Below, piece after piece: positions 5,128-5,305 of a stretch of DNA of 5,305 nt. The position numbers and the translations under genes are program-made. This DNA comes from Caryophanales bacterium. Its GTDB lineage: Bacteria > Bacillota_I > Bacilli_A > RFN20 > JAISJY01. How positions within the stretch are numbered: the first letter of the stretch is position 1; every line of letters starts with the position of its first letter. The stretch covers positions 1 to 5,305 of the forward strand of contig JAISJY010000009.1 in assembly GCA_031261365.1 (NCBI GenBank), written 5' to 3'. The notes beneath the pieces were generated by a model that did no database searches, was not told the origin of the DNA, and was given only the letters and a program-made list of their open reading frames with translations.

Positions 5128-5305
5128 CATATTTTTATAGTGTTCAAGTTAATAATCAGGTTGCTTCAATTTATCGGAGTGAACAAATAATAAGTGCTAA
5201 TACTTTAGTGGTGGTTGAAACTATTAGAGGAACAGAGGTTGGCTTATGTAGTAATCCTTTAAAAGGTAGTGAAAGTTTTAAAGTTCCTGAAGTATTTCGT
5301 TATTT
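5124..5305 (+). CDS. ricT: PSP1-domain protein RicT/YaaT, N-terminal part (cut by the window end)
   Basis: Sixty complete codons are present before the window ends. The product begins MTYFYSVQVNNQVASIYR and contains VVVETIRGTEVGLCSNP (29-45), which matches the conserved VIVETxRGxExG block near the N-terminus of PSP1-domain proteins of the YaaT/RicT family. In B. subtilis RicT forms the Y-complex with RicA and RicF, carries iron-sulphur clusters and promotes RNase Y-dependent mRNA maturation, affecting competence, biofilm and sporulation. That role is carried over here by family only. Its place directly after holB is the same as in B. subtilis, which supports the identification. The four-base ATGA overlap and strong ribosome binding site point to co-expression with tmk and holB. 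The cysteine-rich parts of the family lie downstream of the cut and cannot be checked. Confidence 0.88.
   Translation, partial: MTYFYSVQVNNQVASIYRSEQIISANTLVVVETIRGTEVGLCSNPLKGSESFKVPEVFRY

Overview
The window is about 5.3 kb of very AT-rich bacterial DNA. It carries part of the conserved Firmicutes-type cluster for DNA polymerase clamp loading, recombinational repair and dTTP supply. The gene set dnaX, recR, tmk, holB and the start of ricT (yaaT/PSP1) matches the dnaX-to-yaaT neighbourhood of Bacillus subtilis, in reduced form. TGG is used for Trp, and TGA is the stop of dnaX and holB, each forming an ATGA overlap with the next gene. This argues for the standard bacterial code and against a UGA=Trp Mycoplasma. 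A low-GC member of Bacilli or a related Bacillota/Tenericutes-like lineage (for example an Erysipelotrichia-, RF39- or Acholeplasma-like gut organism) is the best guess. The exact taxon cannot be read from the window.

Layout. The left edge holds a strong-looking minus-strand promoter (20-48) aimed at a divergent gene; only its possible ATG-AAA-AAG start (9-1) lies inside the window. A gene-free AT-rich stretch follows to 284. Next is an XRE-family helix-turn-helix regulator with a large uncharacterised C-terminal part (285-1088), closed by an AT-rich hairpin with a T-tract. An extended -10 promoter (TATGGTATAAT) then starts dnaX (1221-2840). dnaX overlaps recR (2837-3433) by four bases. A 37-base gap before tmk (3471-4163) contains a near-consensus promoter whose predicted start falls at or next to the tmk ATG. 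holB (4147-5127) overlaps tmk by 17 bases. ricT (5124 to the window end, incomplete) overlaps holB by four bases.

How the genes fit together. DnaX (tau) and HolB (delta-prime) are two subunits of the clamp loader that places the beta clamp on primed DNA. RecR works with RecO/RecF in loading RecA at gaps. Tmk makes dTDP for DNA synthesis. RicT is a PSP1-domain protein that in B. subtilis works with RicA/RicF on RNase Y-dependent RNA processing. Compared with B. subtilis, yaaK/ybaB is absent between dnaX and recR, and yaaQ (pstA/darA) and yaaR are absent between tmk and holB.

I see no sign of a new defence, mobile or RNA system here. The most useful leads are the possible leaderless start of tmk (and perhaps of the divergent left-edge gene), the loss of ybaB from the dnaX-recR pair, a candidate frameshift site in dnaX, and the unassigned C-terminal part of the regulator.
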